A DNA stretch of 64,000 nt from Rhodocyclaceae bacterium (GCA_026646875.1 JAPKHL010000002.1:1-64000); one strand, 5' to 3'. Counted from the stretch's first letter, positions 1 through 8,616 are shown. The notes: generated by a model from the letters alone, not told the origin. A program made the numbers and translations.

Positions 1-117
1 GGCCGGCCTGACCCCGGACTTTGACTGGCCTTATTTTATGCAGGCATCGGATATTGCCAACGCGCCGGAAGTGATCATCCGGCAGCCTTCCTTTTTGGAA
101 GGATTCAACGGAATATT

Positions 118-564
118 CTGCTCGACGCAGTCATCCTGCTGGCACTCGCCGTCCTCGGCGTCGCCGGATACAAGCTGGCGCCGCTGCTCGACGCGAAAAC
201 CGACGTTGCCCTCCCGCTGTCGACCTGCAACCTCAACCGGCAGGCCTGCATGGCGACCCTGCCGGACGGCAGCCAGCTCGAATTCTCGATCGAGCCGCGC
301 CCCATCCCGCCGCTCCGCCCGCTGCAGCTGCGGGCGACGATCCGTGGCGGCAAGGCACGTGGCGTCGAGGTCGACTTCGCCGGCACCGACATGAAGATGG
401 GCTTCAACCGCCCGGCATTGACCGGGGGTGACAGCGTGTTCACGGGCCAGGGCACGCTGCCGGTGTGCATCACCGGCACCATGGAATGGGACGCCACCGT
501 GCTGGTCGACAGCGGCAGCACGCGCATTGCCGTTCCCTTCCGTTTCGCCGTCACCAGCGAATGA
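118..564 (+). CDS. membrane-anchored hypothetical protein, first gene of a copper-chaperone operon
   Basis: I do not recognise a named family. The reading frame opens after a TGA at 22-24 and encodes one N-terminal hydrophobic segment (DAVILLALAVLGVAGY) followed by a periplasmic-type beta-rich domain of about 110 residues with a Cys pair (TCNLNRQAC) and an MKM motif. No ATG, GTG or TTG exists in frame before the membrane segment. An AAGGA at 99-103 points to an unusual start at ATT115 or CTG118. The ATG at 250 would remove the membrane anchor and half the Cys pair. It lies 19 bases before the Sco gene and is probably cotranscribed with it and with the PCu(A)C gene, so a role in periplasmic copper handling is an inference from context only. 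Confidence 0.6.
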   Translation: MLDAVILLALAVLGVAGYKLAPLLDAKTDVALPLSTCNLNRQACMATLPDGSQLEFSIEPRPIPPLRPLQLRATIRGGKARGVEVDFAGTDMKMGFNRPALTGGDSVFTGQGTLPVCITGTMEWDATVLVDSGSTRIAVPFRFAVTSE

Positions 565-583
565 TCTCGAGGATCTCTCCCGC

Positions 584-1225
584 ATGAATACCCGCAACCT
601 GCTGATCGCCCTGATCGCCGCGCTGGCGGCCCTGCTCGTCTGGCTGGCCTTCTTCTGGGAACCGGTCGGCCCGCGTCCGGTGGCCCGCGTCCAGTCGCAC
701 GCCCCCTTGCAGCTGGCGACGGCCCCCACGGGCGGCGACTTCGCGCTGCAGGGCGGCCAGGGCCCGGTCAGGCTGGCCGATTACCGGGGCAAGGCCGTGC
801 TCCTCTATTTCGGCTACACCTACTGCCCGGACGTCTGCCCCACCTCGCTGTCGCTGCTTGCGCAGGCGCTCTCCGGGTTCTCCGCGGACGAGCTTGCGCG
901 CATCCAGCCGATCTTCATTTCGGTCGATCCGGAACGCGACACGCCGGCACGACTGGCCGAATACGGCCCCTTCTTCCATCCGTCGATCATCGGCGTCACC
1001 GGTTCGCCCGAGGAAGTCGCCCGGGTCGCCGCCCAGTACGGCGCCAGCTACGCGCGGCAACCGGCCAATGCCGACGGTCAGTACGCGGTGGACCACTCCT
1101 CGGCAACCTACGTGATCGACCCCCGGGGCATTCTGGTCGACACCCTGCCGCACGGCACGCCTCCGGCCCGGATCATCGAGGCCGTGCGCCCGCTGCTGGC
1201 CGCGCCCGCCACACCGCCCCGCTGA
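584..1225 (+). CDS. SCO1/SenC family copper chaperone
   Basis: 213 residues. An N-terminal signal anchor (about residues 6-24) is followed by a thioredoxin-like domain. The family's copper ligands are present: CPDVC (Cys81, Cys85) and the distal His171 in VDHSSATYVID. Sco proteins act on the periplasmic side and help load the CuA centre of cytochrome oxidase or, in denitrifiers, related copper sites such as N2O reductase. The gene sits between a membrane-anchored hypothetical and a PCu(A)C chaperone; Sco and PCu(A)C commonly work as a pair. Length is normal for the family. The start ATG follows GGATCTC, a weak ribosome site, consistent with translation coupled to the upstream gene. Confidence 0.93.
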   Translation: MNTRNLLIALIAALAALLVWLAFFWEPVGPRPVARVQSHAPLQLATAPTGGDFALQGGQGPVRLADYRGKAVLLYFGYTYCPDVCPTSLSLLAQALSGFSADELARIQPIFISVDPERDTPARLAEYGPFFHPSIIGVTGSPEEVARVAAQYGASYARQPANADGQYAVDHSSATYVIDPRGILVDTLPHGTPPARIIEAVRPLLAAPATPPR

Positions 1226-1269
1226 GCCCTTCCCACCATTTTCCGATGCCCACTCCAGGAGAACGCAGC

Positions 1270-1749
1270 ATGACCTTCCGTATCCGCAACCTCGTCGCCC
1301 TGCTCGCCACCGTGAGCCTGCCCGCCTTCGCCGCCGATCTCGGCGTTGTCGACGCCTACGTGCGGATGGTGCCGACCGGCACGCCGACGACCGGTGCCTT
1401 CATGACCATCAAGAACAGCGGCAGCACCGACCGCAAGCTGGTGAAGGCCGACAGCCCGGCCGCCAAGACCGTCGAGCTGCACAACCACATCAACGACAAC
1501 GGCGTCATGAAAATGCGCCAGGTCAAGGAGATCGCCGTCAAGGCCGGCGGCCAGGCGGAACTCAAGCCGGGCAGCTACCACGTGATGCTGATCGATCTCA
1601 AGGCACCGCTCAAGGAAGGCGAATCGGTACCGCTGACGCTGACCTTCGACGACGGCAGCAGCCAGACCATCGACGCCCCGGTGAAGAAGCCGCAGGCGAT
1701 GATGCAGCAGATGGACCACAAGATGGATCACGGCAAGATGAAACACTGA
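1270..1749 (+). CDS. periplasmic copper chaperone PCu(A)C
   Basis: 159 residues with a cleavable signal peptide (cut probably after SLPAFA, about residue 21). The family metal site H(M)x10Mx21HxM is visible as VELHNHINDNGVMKMRQ followed by GSYHVMLIDL. A Met/His-rich tail (MMQQMDHKMDHGKMKH) adds extra likely Cu(I) ligands. PCu(A)C proteins carry copper in the periplasm and hand it to Sco or to CuA centres. The start was chosen because AGGAG lies 8 bases upstream of ATG1270; an earlier in-frame ATG at 1246 overlaps that ribosome site. It is the last gene of the three-gene operon and is followed by an intrinsic terminator. Confidence 0.93.
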   Translation: MTFRIRNLVALLATVSLPAFAADLGVVDAYVRMVPTGTPTTGAFMTIKNSGSTDRKLVKADSPAAKTVELHNHINDNGVMKMRQVKEIAVKAGGQAELKPGSYHVMLIDLKAPLKEGESVPLTLTFDDGSSQTIDAPVKKPQAMMQQMDHKMDHGKMKH

Positions 1750-1776
1750 GACGTACCGCGTTGCGAGTCCGAAGAG

Positions 1777-1800
1777 AGGCGCCACGGCGCCTTTCTTTTT
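1777..1800 (+). terminator. intrinsic terminator after the copper-chaperone operon
   Basis: The self-complementary run AGGCGCC-AC-GGCGCCT is followed directly by TTCTTTTT. It starts 28 bases after the PCu(A)C stop codon and separates that operon from the copper receptor gene. Confidence 0.8.
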
Positions 1801-1822
1801 GCGCATGACATGCGGCAATTTA

Positions 1823-1836
1823 TTGATTCACATCAA
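1823..1836 (+). promoter_or_regulatory. FNR/Dnr-type box upstream of the copper receptor
   Basis: TTGATTCACATCAA matches the FNR/Anr/Dnr consensus TTGAT-N4-ATCAA exactly. Its centre is about 102 bases before the receptor start codon. A possible -10 (TAAAAT, 1891-1896) lies further downstream, which would place the box near -72, a class I position. This predicts induction under oxygen limitation or with nitric oxide. Confidence 0.8.
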
Positions 1837-1931
1837 AAAATTCAGGCGCTGCGACAATTTGCCACATTCCCGTCAAGTATCAGCGGACCCTAAAATTCGG
1901 GCCGCGAAATACAACTGACGGGAGAGTCGCA

Positions 1932-3920
1932 ATGAAGTTCTCAAGAAGTCCGATAGCCCTCGCGGTCGCCCTTGCGCTACCGCTTCTCGCCCAGGCACAG
2001 GAAGGTCGGCTGCTCGACGAAATGGTCGTCACCGCACCGCGCATGGACGAGCCGCTGAAGATCGTCACCGACCCGAAGCAGCCGCGCCAGCCCCTGCCCG
2101 CCCATGACGGCGCGGACTTCCTGAAGACCATTCCGGGCTTCACCGTCATCCGCAAGGGCGGTACCGACGGCGACCCGGTCCTGCGCGGCATGGCCGGTTC
2201 GCGCCTGAACATCCTGCTCGACGGCGAACACATCCTTGGCGGCTGCGGCGGCCGCATGGACCCGCCGACCGCCTACGTGTTTCCCGAATCCTACGACCGC
2301 GTCACCGTCATCAAGGGACCGCAGAGCGTCATGCACGGTCCTGGCAGCGCGGCCGGCTCGGTGCTCTTCGAGCGCGACATCAAGCGCCCCGCCGCCCCCG
2401 GCGTGAAGGCGAACGGCAGCGTGATGGTCGGCAGCTTCGGCCGGCACGACGAAGTGGTGGACATCACCGGCGGCACGCCGGACTACTATGTGCGCGGCAC
2501 GGCAACCAACACGCACGCCAACGATTACGAGGATGGCGACGGCCGCAAGGTGCATTCCGCCTACGAGCGCTGGAGCGCCAATGCCGCGATCGGCTGGACG
2601 CCGGACGCGAACACCCGCCTCGAACTGTCGCTCGCCACCAGCGACGGCAACGCCGCCTACGCCGACCGCATGATGGACGGCGTACTGTTCAAACGCGAGA
2701 ACGTCGGCTTGAAGTTCACGAAGAAGAAGCTCTCACCGCGGGTCGAGGAAATCAACGCGCAGCTGTACTACAACTACATCGACCACGTGATGGACAACTA
2801 CAGCCTGCGGGGCGGCAATCCGGCGACCGGCATGGTCAGCAACCCCGACCGGCTGACCTGGGGGGGCCGCCTGACGACGACCCTGCGCCTGGCCGACCCG
2901 ACGCAGCTCAAGCTCGGTCTCGATCACCAGACCAACCAGCACACCCTGCGCACCGGCAACGGCCTGAATTACCAGGCGAACGCGCGCGCCGAGGACGGCC
3001 TGTTCCACCAGACCGGCCTGTTCGGCGAAGTCACGCACTTCCTCACCGAGAAACAACGTCTGATCGGCGGCCTGCGCGTCGACGCATGGAAAGCCCGCGA
3101 CCAGCGCAGCGGCGTTGCCAGCGCCGGGCAGAACCGCTCCGAAACGCTGACCTCGGGCTTCGGACGCTACGAGCAGGATCTCGACGCGCACACCACGGTG
3201 TACGCCGGTCTGGGGCACAGCGAGCGCTTCCCCGATTTCTGGGAACTCTTCTCGCAGGGCAAGCAGAGCCTCGGCACGAACAGCGCCTTCGGCACCGCCC
3301 CGGAAAAGACGACGCAGCTCGACGTCGGCGCGATCTACAAGGCCGGTCAGTGGTCGGCATCGGTATCCGGCTTCTACGGCAGGATCAACGACTACATCCT
3401 CATCGACAATTCCCGCAAGCTGAAGAACGCCCTGCTGACGCGCAACGTGGATGCCACCACCTGGGGCGGAGAAGCCGGTCTCGCCTACGCCTTCAGCGCA
3501 AACTGGAAGGCCGACGCCACCCTCGCCTACGTGCGTGGCGACAACGATACCGACGGCACCGCGCTGGCCCAGCTGCCGCCGCTCGAGATGCGTCTCGGGC
3601 TGACCTACGACAACCAGGTCTGGTCGGTCGGCTCGCTGCTGCGTCTGGTTTCCTCGCAGGATCGCATCGACCCGCTGAAGGGCAACATCGTCGGCCAGGA
3701 CATCGGCGCCACCGGCGGCTTCGCCATCTTCTCGATCAACGCCGGCTACCGGCCGAAGAAGGGCGTGCTGATCAGCGGGGGCATCGACAACCTGTTCGAT
3801 CGCACCTACGCCGAGCACATCAGCAAGGCCGGCAGCATGATCGCCGGCTACACGCAGACCACACGGGTGAACGAACCGGGCCGCACGGCCTGGCTGAAGG
3901 CGCAGATCGCGCTGGACTGA
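1932..3920 (+). CDS. oprC: TonB-dependent copper receptor, OprC/NosA family
   Basis: 662 residues: signal peptide to about residue 22 (LLAQAQ), TonB box region, plug domain and a 22-strand-type barrel ending in a C-terminal hydrophobic/aromatic strand. The plug contains GGCGGRMDPP, giving the CxxxM pair (Cys105, Met109), and a later DHVMDN gives HxM (His285, Met287). This CxxxM-HxM set is the copper site described for Pseudomonas aeruginosa OprC; NosA of P. stutzeri is the same family and is needed for N2O reductase copper supply. The gene is monocistronic, with an FNR-type box before it and a strong terminator after it. The TonB-ExbB-ExbD genes lie just downstream in opposite orientation. 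Function in copper uptake is well supported; the link to denitrification is inferred. Confidence 0.92.
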   Translation: MKFSRSPIALAVALALPLLAQAQEGRLLDEMVVTAPRMDEPLKIVTDPKQPRQPLPAHDGADFLKTIPGFTVIRKGGTDGDPVLRGMAGSRLNILLDGEHILGGCGGRMDPPTAYVFPESYDRVTVIKGPQSVMHGPGSAAGSVLFERDIKRPAAPGVKANGSVMVGSFGRHDEVVDITGGTPDYYVRGTATNTHANDYEDGDGRKVHSAYERWSANAAIGWTPDANTRLELSLATSDGNAAYADRMMDGVLFKRENVGLKFTKKKLSPRVEEINAQLYYNYIDHVMDNYSLRGGNPATGMVSNPDRLTWGGRLTTTLRLADPTQLKLGLDHQTNQHTLRTGNGLNYQANARAEDGLFHQTGLFGEVTHFLTEKQRLIGGLRVDAWKARDQRSGVASAGQNRSETLTSGFGRYEQDLDAHTTVYAGLGHSERFPDFWELFSQGKQSLGTNSAFGTAPEKTTQLDVGAIYKAGQWSASVSGFYGRINDYILIDNSRKLKNALLTRNVDATTWGGEAGLAYAFSANWKADATLAYVRGDNDTDGTALAQLPPLEMRLGLTYDNQVWSVGSLLRLVSSQDRIDPLKGNIVGQDIGATGGFAIFSINAGYRPKKGVLISGGIDNLFDRTYAEHISKAGSMIAGYTQTTRVNEPGRTAWLKAQIALD

Positions 3921-3947
3921 TCCGGCGCATTGCGCCAGAGCGACTTG

Positions 3948-3984
3948 GCCGCTCGACCCCACCGGTCGAGCGGCATTTTTTTTG
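3948..3984 (+). terminator. intrinsic terminator of the copper receptor gene
   Basis: An 11-bp perfect stem (GCCGCTCGACC / GGTCGAGCGGC) with a 5-base loop is followed by ATTTTTTTTG. It lies 28 bases beyond the stop codon. Confidence 0.92.
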
Positions 3985-4069
3985 TCCCTGCGCTATTGAA
4001 TGGAGCAGTGTCGCGAACAGGGCGTCGCGGCGGAAAGATCGAGCGGAGCGCGGCGGAAGGAAGCGCGGA

Positions 4070-4486
4070 TCAGCGCGGCGGCTCGGTGACGAAGGCGATC
4101 TTGACGATGCCGACGCGCTGCGCCTCGGCCAGCACTTCCGTAACACGCTCGTAGCGGGTTCCCCGGTCGGCGCGCAGGTGCAGTTCGGGCTGCCGGCCAT
4201 CGGCGACGGCGGCGGCAAAGCGGGCCGCGAGCGCGGCCTGCGCGATCTCGACGCCATCCACGAACACCCGGCCGTCGCCATCGATGGCGACGGCCAGGGT
4301 GTGCGGTTTCTCATCGATGCGCGTGGCGTCGACCTTGGGCAGGTCGACCGGCACGGCCTGGTTGAACAGCGGCGCGGTGATGATGAAAATCACCAGCAGC
4401 ACGAGCATCACGTCGACCAGCGGCGTGGTGTTGATCTCGGCCATCGGCTGCGCATTGCCGCCCTCGTTGAACGAACCGAACGCCAT
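4070..4486 (-). CDS. exbD: ExbD/TolR biopolymer transport protein
   Basis: 138 residues. The N-terminal segment AEINTTPLVDVMLVLLVIFI carries the conserved membrane Asp of ExbD/TolR, which takes part in proton flow, followed by a periplasmic domain. With ExbB it forms the proton channel that energises TonB in the inner membrane. It is the last gene of a tonB-exbB-exbD set on the minus strand; 8 bases separate it from exbB. The position next to the OprC-type receptor suggests that receptor as a client, although one TonB system usually serves several receptors. Confidence 0.92.
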   Translation of the reverse strand: MAFGSFNEGGNAQPMAEINTTPLVDVMLVLLVIFIITAPLFNQAVPVDLPKVDATRIDEKPHTLAVAIDGDGRVFVDGVEIAQAALAARFAAAVADGRQPELHLRADRGTRYERVTEVLAEAQRVGIVKIAFVTEPPR

Positions 4487-4494
4487 GCCGCCCC

Positions 4495-5229
4495 CTACGC
4501 CGACTTGGCCGAACGGGCGGCCGCGAGGTCGACCAGCCGGTCGCCCGGGTTACCGCGCAGACCGGTGATCAGGAGGGCGTGCAGGTCGTGCGCGAAGCCG
4601 TCCAGGCGCGCCAGCGTCAAGCGGTTGGCGCGGGTGAATGCGTTATAGGCGAGCACCGCCGGGATGGCCACGAAGAGTCCGGCCGCGGTCATGATCAGCG
4701 CCTCGCCAACCGGCCCGGCGACCTTGTCCAGCACCACCTGGGTGGCGCCCGAAAGTCCGACCAGGGCGTGATAGATTCCCCAGACGGTGCCGAAGAGCCC
4801 GATGAACGGCGCCGTCGAGCCGACCGAGGCCAGGAAGGTCAGACCGGACTCGATGCGCGCCTGCGATTCGACGATCTGGTTGCGCAGCGCGCGCGTCACG
4901 AATTCGCTCGCCGAGACACCGCCGCCGATGCCGCGCGTGGCATGCGCCTTGTAGAGCTCGGCCGCGTTTGCACCGGCCACTGCCAGACTGGCCAGGATGC
5001 CGGTGCGATCCTCGCGCTGGATCACCTGCATCGCCTCGGGCAGGGTTGCCGCCCCCCAGAAGGCATTCAGTGCGCGCCCGTGGCTGCGCCGCGCCTGCCA
5101 GACCGCCAGCAGCTTGCCGGCGATCAGCGTCCAGCTACCGACGGAAAGCAGGAAGAGCAGCAGCGCCACGCTGCGGTTGACAGCGTCGGCCTGGGTCCAG
5201 AAATGCGCGAGTCCAAGTTCCATTTGCAT
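4495..5229 (-). CDS. exbB: ExbB/TolQ/MotA family proton channel protein
   Basis: 244 residues with three hydrophobic segments: one near the N-terminus (SVALLLFLLSVGSWTLIAGK) and two in the C-terminal half flanking the conserved TAPFIGLFGTVWGIYHAL stretch and the GPVGEALIMTAAGLFVAIPA stretch. These are the MotA/TolQ/ExbB hallmarks. The first ATG follows AAGGAAGAACGC, a good ribosome site; a second ATG two codons later is possible. It is sandwiched between tonB (30 bases upstream) and exbD. Because no pal, tolA or tolB is nearby, ExbB is more likely than TolQ. Confidence 0.92.
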   Translation of the reverse strand: MQMELGLAHFWTQADAVNRSVALLLFLLSVGSWTLIAGKLLAVWQARRSHGRALNAFWGAATLPEAMQVIQREDRTGILASLAVAGANAAELYKAHATRGIGGGVSASEFVTRALRNQIVESQARIESGLTFLASVGSTAPFIGLFGTVWGIYHALVGLSGATQVVLDKVAGPVGEALIMTAAGLFVAIPAVLAYNAFTRANRLTLARLDGFAHDLHALLITGLRGNPGDRLVDLAAARSAKSA

Positions 5230-5259
5230 GCGTTCTTCCTTGTTGCGGCGATCCGCCGC

Positions 5260-5955
5260 TCAATTGTCCAGGGTAAAGGTCAGCGGGACGAGCACCCAGG
5301 CCTCGACGGCCTGCTCTCCCTGCCGGGCCGGTACGAAGCGCCAGCGCTCGACCGCGCTGCGCGCGGCATCGTCGAGCCGGGTGAAGCCGCTCGACTGTCG
5401 CACCTCGACGGAAAGCGCCTGGCCTTGCGCGCTGACGCGCACGCGTAGCACCACCTTGCCTTCCTCGCCGAGCCGTCGGGACATCGGGGGATACACCGGT
5501 TTGGGATTCTGCAGATAATCGGCATCGAAGCGGGCAGCAACCAGAGGAGCGCTCACGGCCGGGGCCGGCGGGCTTGTGGGGGCAGCCGGCGCGGGTGCCG
5601 ACTCGGCCGGTCGAACCTCGGCTGGCGGCGGCGCGGTGAAGCTTGCCGGAGCGGCATCCGCCACCGGTGCCGCCGCCAGCACGGGCGGCGGTGTCACCGG
5701 GGCCCGGCGCACCGGCACGGGGCGGGGCGCCGGCGGGTGCGCTTGCGGGCGCGGTGGTTCGACCACCGGCGGCGCGGGTGCCCTCTCGAGCATGCGCACG
5801 GTCAGCGCCTGCAGGGGTTTCGCCAGATCAGGACGAACGGCAAGACCGAAGGCGACAAGCAGCGCCACGACGTGCAGAGCGGCGACTACGCCGGCGGCAA
5901 CGCTTCGCCGCCAGGCGGACGACGACCCTGTCTCGGGCGAAGGATAGAAATGCAT
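5260..5955 (-). CDS. tonB: energy transducer TonB
   Basis: 231 residues. One N-terminal membrane anchor (VVAALHVVALLVAFGLAV) is followed by a Pro/Ala-rich periplasm-spanning linker (roughly residues 60-145) and a C-terminal TonB domain with KPVYPPMSRRLGEEGKVVLR and AVERWRFVPA. TonB transmits proton-motive force from ExbBD to outer-membrane receptors. It heads the tonB-exbB-exbD operon. No clear regulatory box was found in the roughly 120 bases upstream. Confidence 0.92.
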   Translation of the reverse strand: MHFYPSPETGSSSAWRRSVAAGVVAALHVVALLVAFGLAVRPDLAKPLQALTVRMLERAPAPPVVEPPRPQAHPPAPRPVPVRRAPVTPPPVLAAAPVADAAPASFTAPPPAEVRPAESAPAPAAPTSPPAPAVSAPLVAARFDADYLQNPKPVYPPMSRRLGEEGKVVLRVRVSAQGQALSVEVRQSSGFTRLDDAARSAVERWRFVPARQGEQAVEAWVLVPLTFTLDN

Positions 5956-6076
5956 GCGCTGACTTGCCCTCGGGCAACCGTTTCCTCAAGCGCGGAATTC
6001 TACGGCGCCATCGTCGCGCCGGGGTGCGTCAAATTGCCGCAGCCCGGGTGCGGCCAGGGCGCCGAGGGCACCGTCC

Positions 6077-6403
6077 CTATTCCGGAAAACCGTGGATCAG
6101 GCGCTCGACGACCCAAGCCGCCTCGTCCTCGGTCAGGAAGCGGTCCCACGGTGGCATCGGCGTCCCCGGCCGGCCGCCGTGGATGGTCGCGACCATCGCC
6201 TCGAAAGGCCGTTGCCGAATGACCTCCGGCTTGAGCGAGGGGCCCAGGCCGCCGGCCAGGGACATGCCGTGGCAGGAACCGCAATCCTGACGGACAAGGT
6301 GGACGATTTCCCGTTGCCGCTCCGGAGACGGCGCGGCCACCGGCGGCTGCGCGACGGCACTGGCGGAAAACAGGGACAGACAGACAAGAAGCGGGTATCG
6401 CAT
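6077..6403 (-). CDS. small monoheme cytochrome c, NirC-like
   Basis: 108 residues with signal peptide (cut near SAVAQ, residue 19) and one CGSCH heme c site (about residues 41-45). A Met in GTPMPPWDRFLTEDE probably serves as sixth ligand. Size, position behind nirS and the short cytochrome fold fit NirC, a periplasmic cytochrome that can donate electrons to NirS or take part in its maturation. It is the third gene of the nirS strand run. A general cytochrome c55x is the alternative. No other nir biogenesis genes follow on this side. Confidence 0.75.
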   Translation of the reverse strand: MRYPLLVCLSLFSASAVAQPPVAAPSPERQREIVHLVRQDCGSCHGMSLAGGLGPSLKPEVIRQRPFEAMVATIHGGRPGTPMPPWDRFLTEDEAAWVVERLIHGFPE

Positions 6404-6493
6404 GGTCGATCACACGGAAGGAAGTCGCGCCGCACTATAGCGCAATGTGGCGCAAGCGCCCGCGTACGGAACGGCGGCGATGCGGGGATTCGC

Positions 6494-6847
6494 TCACGGC
6501 AGGGTCAGTATCCAGCGCACGAGGGTGCGGATGTTGTCGAGCCCGGCGCGCTTGTTCGCCGACATGTAATCGTCGCCCCAGGCACCGCTCCCGCCTTCGT
6601 AAACCTTCTTGACCAGCATCTCTTCGACATCCGTCCGGCCACGATAGCGCTTGGCCACGTCGCGCCAGGCGGGACCGCGCAGGGTCTCGCTGACATCGTG
6701 GCAGGTCAGGCAACGGCTGCGATCGGCCAGCTCCAGCATGGCCGCGTTGTCGGCAGGCTCGGCAGTGGCAGTCGTCGCGGTGCAGGAAAGGATCAGGGCG
6801 CCGCCGCAGGCAAGCAGGCGGGCGGTGCGCGGAAGCTTGGCAGTCAT
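6494..6847 (-). CDS. monoheme cytochrome c, possible NirM/c551-type electron donor
   Basis: 117 residues, signal peptide to about residue 29, one CLTCH heme site (46-50) and a C-terminal region with DDYMSANKRAG that could supply the axial Met. The fold length matches class I cytochromes c551/c552, which donate electrons to NirS. It lies between nirS and the NirC-like gene, but an intrinsic terminator stands in front of it, so it may be transcribed by read-through or from its own promoter. Start ATG6847 is preceded by a GGAGAC-type ribosome site. Donor role is inferred from context. Confidence 0.75.
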   Translation of the reverse strand: MTAKLPRTARLLACGGALILSCTATTATAEPADNAAMLELADRSRCLTCHDVSETLRGPAWRDVAKRYRGRTDVEEMLVKKVYEGGSGAWGDDYMSANKRAGLDNIRTLVRWILTLP

Positions 6848-6925
6848 GAGAAGTCTCCCGGAAACAGGTGGGCGGCCGTTTGCCGCCGGGTGCCATTGGG
6901 ACAGCGGCTGGCGGAGCGCGTTCCG

Positions 6926-6954
6926 AAAAAAAACCGGGGGCCGCAGCCCCCGGT
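6926..6954 (-). terminator. intrinsic terminator directly after nirS copy 1
   Basis: A 9-bp perfect stem (ACCGGGGGC / GCCCCCGGT, loop 4) is followed, reading the minus strand, by a run of eight T. It begins about 28 bases after the nirS stop. Confidence 0.9.
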
Positions 6955-6981
6955 CCGGACACAAACTACGCTGGAGCCCGC

Positions 6982-8616
6982 TTAGTAGATGTCGTGCATC
7001 GTGTTGTAGACGTTGAACTTGCCGGTCGGCGTGACCAGGCGCTTGTCCTTGATCACGTGCTTGACCTTGCGGTTCTTGTCGTCGACCACAACGATGGCGG
7101 ACGGCTCGGTCTTGTTGCCGGTCCACACCGAGAACCAGATCTCGTCGCCCTTCTCGTTGTACTCGCCATGCACCACGCGCTGCAGACCCTTGGTCTTGCC
7201 CAGGTTGGCGGCGGCGGCGAGATCGAGCACCTCAGGCTTGGGATCGGCCTTGCCGAGATCGTCGATGTTATACACGGTCACCGAGCCGGCCAGCTTGGGA
7301 TCCGGATTGAGCGGCGCGTCGGCCCACAGGTTCTTCGACTTCGGATGGGTCTTCACGAACAGCGAGTTGGCGCCGTGGTTCTTCAGCTCCTGCACGACCT
7401 TCCAGGCGCTCTGCGGGTTCTTCTCCGGATCGGTGCCGATCAGGGTGATCACGTCCGCGCCGAGGTGCGAGGTCGCCCAGACCGGGCCGAACTTCGGATG
7501 CGTGAAGTTGGCGCCGCGACCCGGGTGCGGGATCTTGGCGGTATCGACCAGGGCGGCCAGCTTACCGGTCTTGGTGTCGACCGCGGCGATCTTGTTCGAG
7601 GCGTTGGCGGCCACCAGGAAGTAACGCTTCGAGGCATCCCAGCCGCCGTCGTGCAGGAACTTGGCCGAGTTGATCGTGGTTTCCTTCAGGTTGGCGATGT
7701 CGGAGTAGTCAACCAGCTTGATCATGCCGGTTTCCTTGATGTTGATCACCCACTCCGGCTTGATCATCGAGGAGACGATCGAAGCGACGCGCGGTTCCGG
7801 ATGGTATTCGCCATCGACGGTGACGCCACGGGTCGAGATCAGCTTGAGCGGCTCGAGCGTCTCGCCGTCGAGGATGGCGTACTGGGGCGGCCAGTACGAG
7901 CCGACCACGGCGTACTTGTCCTCGTAGCCCTTGTACTTGGAGGTATCGACCGAGCGGGCTTCGTAGCCAGCCTTCATCGTGGCGACGATGGTGGGCTTCT
8001 CGTACCACATGTCGATCAGGTCGTAGCGACCGTCACGGCCGATCACGTGAACGTAGCGGCCCGAAGCGGACAGACGGGAGATGTGAACGGCGTAGCCGGT
8101 CTTCACGATACCCCAGATCTGCTTGGTGTCGCCGTCGATCAGGGCAACCTCGCCCGAATCGCGCAGGGTGACCGAGAAGACGTTGTTCAGGTTGATCTTG
8201 TTCATCTGCTTGGTCGGACGATCCTTCACCGGCACATGCAGCTTCCAGCTGGCCTTCATGTCCTTCATGCCCCACTCGGGCGGAGCCTCGGCCGGCATCT
8301 GGATGTAGGCGGCCATGTCGGTGATTTCCTTCTTGGTCAGGATATCGTCGAAGTTGGGCATGCCGCCTTCGGTACCGTAGGCCATGATCTTCTCGAGACG
8401 CGACGTGCCGAGCTTGGAGGTGTTGGCCGGCTCCAGGTTCTTGCCGGTGGCCCCCTTGCGCAGCATGCCGTGGCAGCCGGCGCAGCGCTCGAAGTACGTC
8501 TTGCCGGCAGCGGCCTTGGCCTCGGCCGACAGCGTCGGTGCATCGTTAGCGAACGCAGCGCTCATGGCGAGCGGCAGCGCCGCGAACGTCAGCGCGTTAC
8601 GAATTCCCTTGTGCAT
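6982..8616 (-). CDS. nirS: cytochrome cd1 nitrite reductase, copy 1
   Basis: 544 residues: signal peptide (to about residue 24), cytochrome c domain with CAGCH (Cys45, Cys48, His49), then the eight-bladed heme d1 propeller. Heme d1 ligand and catalytic regions are present: [24 protein letters not shown] and WATSHLGAD, the last two carrying the active-site His residues of the family. It reduces nitrite to nitric oxide in the periplasm. ATG8616 was chosen because GAGGAGAGG lies just upstream and it gives a proper signal peptide. An FNR-type box lies about 100 bases upstream. A second intact copy, about four-fifths identical by eye, is at 42108-43760. Confidence 0.97.
   Translation of the reverse strand: MHKGIRNALTFAALPLAMSAAFANDAPTLSAEAKAAAGKTYFERCAGCHGMLRKGATGKNLEPANTSKLGTSRLEKIMAYGTEGGMPNFDDILTKKEITDMAAYIQMPAEAPPEWGMKDMKASWKLHVPVKDRPTKQMNKINLNNVFSVTLRDSGEVALIDGDTKQIWGIVKTGYAVHISRLSASGRYVHVIGRDGRYDLIDMWYEKPTIVATMKAGYEARSVDTSKYKGYEDKYAVVGSYWPPQYAILDGETLEPLKLISTRGVTVDGEYHPEPRVASIVSSMIKPEWVINIKETGMIKLVDYSDIANLKETTINSAKFLHDGGWDASKRYFLVAANASNKIAAVDTKTGKLAALVDTAKIPHPGRGANFTHPKFGPVWATSHLGADVITLIGTDPEKNPQSAWKVVQELKNHGANSLFVKTHPKSKNLWADAPLNPDPKLAGSVTVYNIDDLGKADPKPEVLDLAAAANLGKTKGLQRVVHGEYNEKGDEIWFSVWTGNKTEPSAIVVVDDKNRKVKHVIKDKRLVTPTGKFNVYNTMHDIY

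Noticed and set aside
38-394. Short plus-strand frame from ATG38 as the real first gene
   Set aside because: After about 20 residues it becomes a Ser/Arg/Pro-rich shadow, while the neighbouring frame has a membrane helix and a sensible domain. It may at most contribute to a frameshift explanation.
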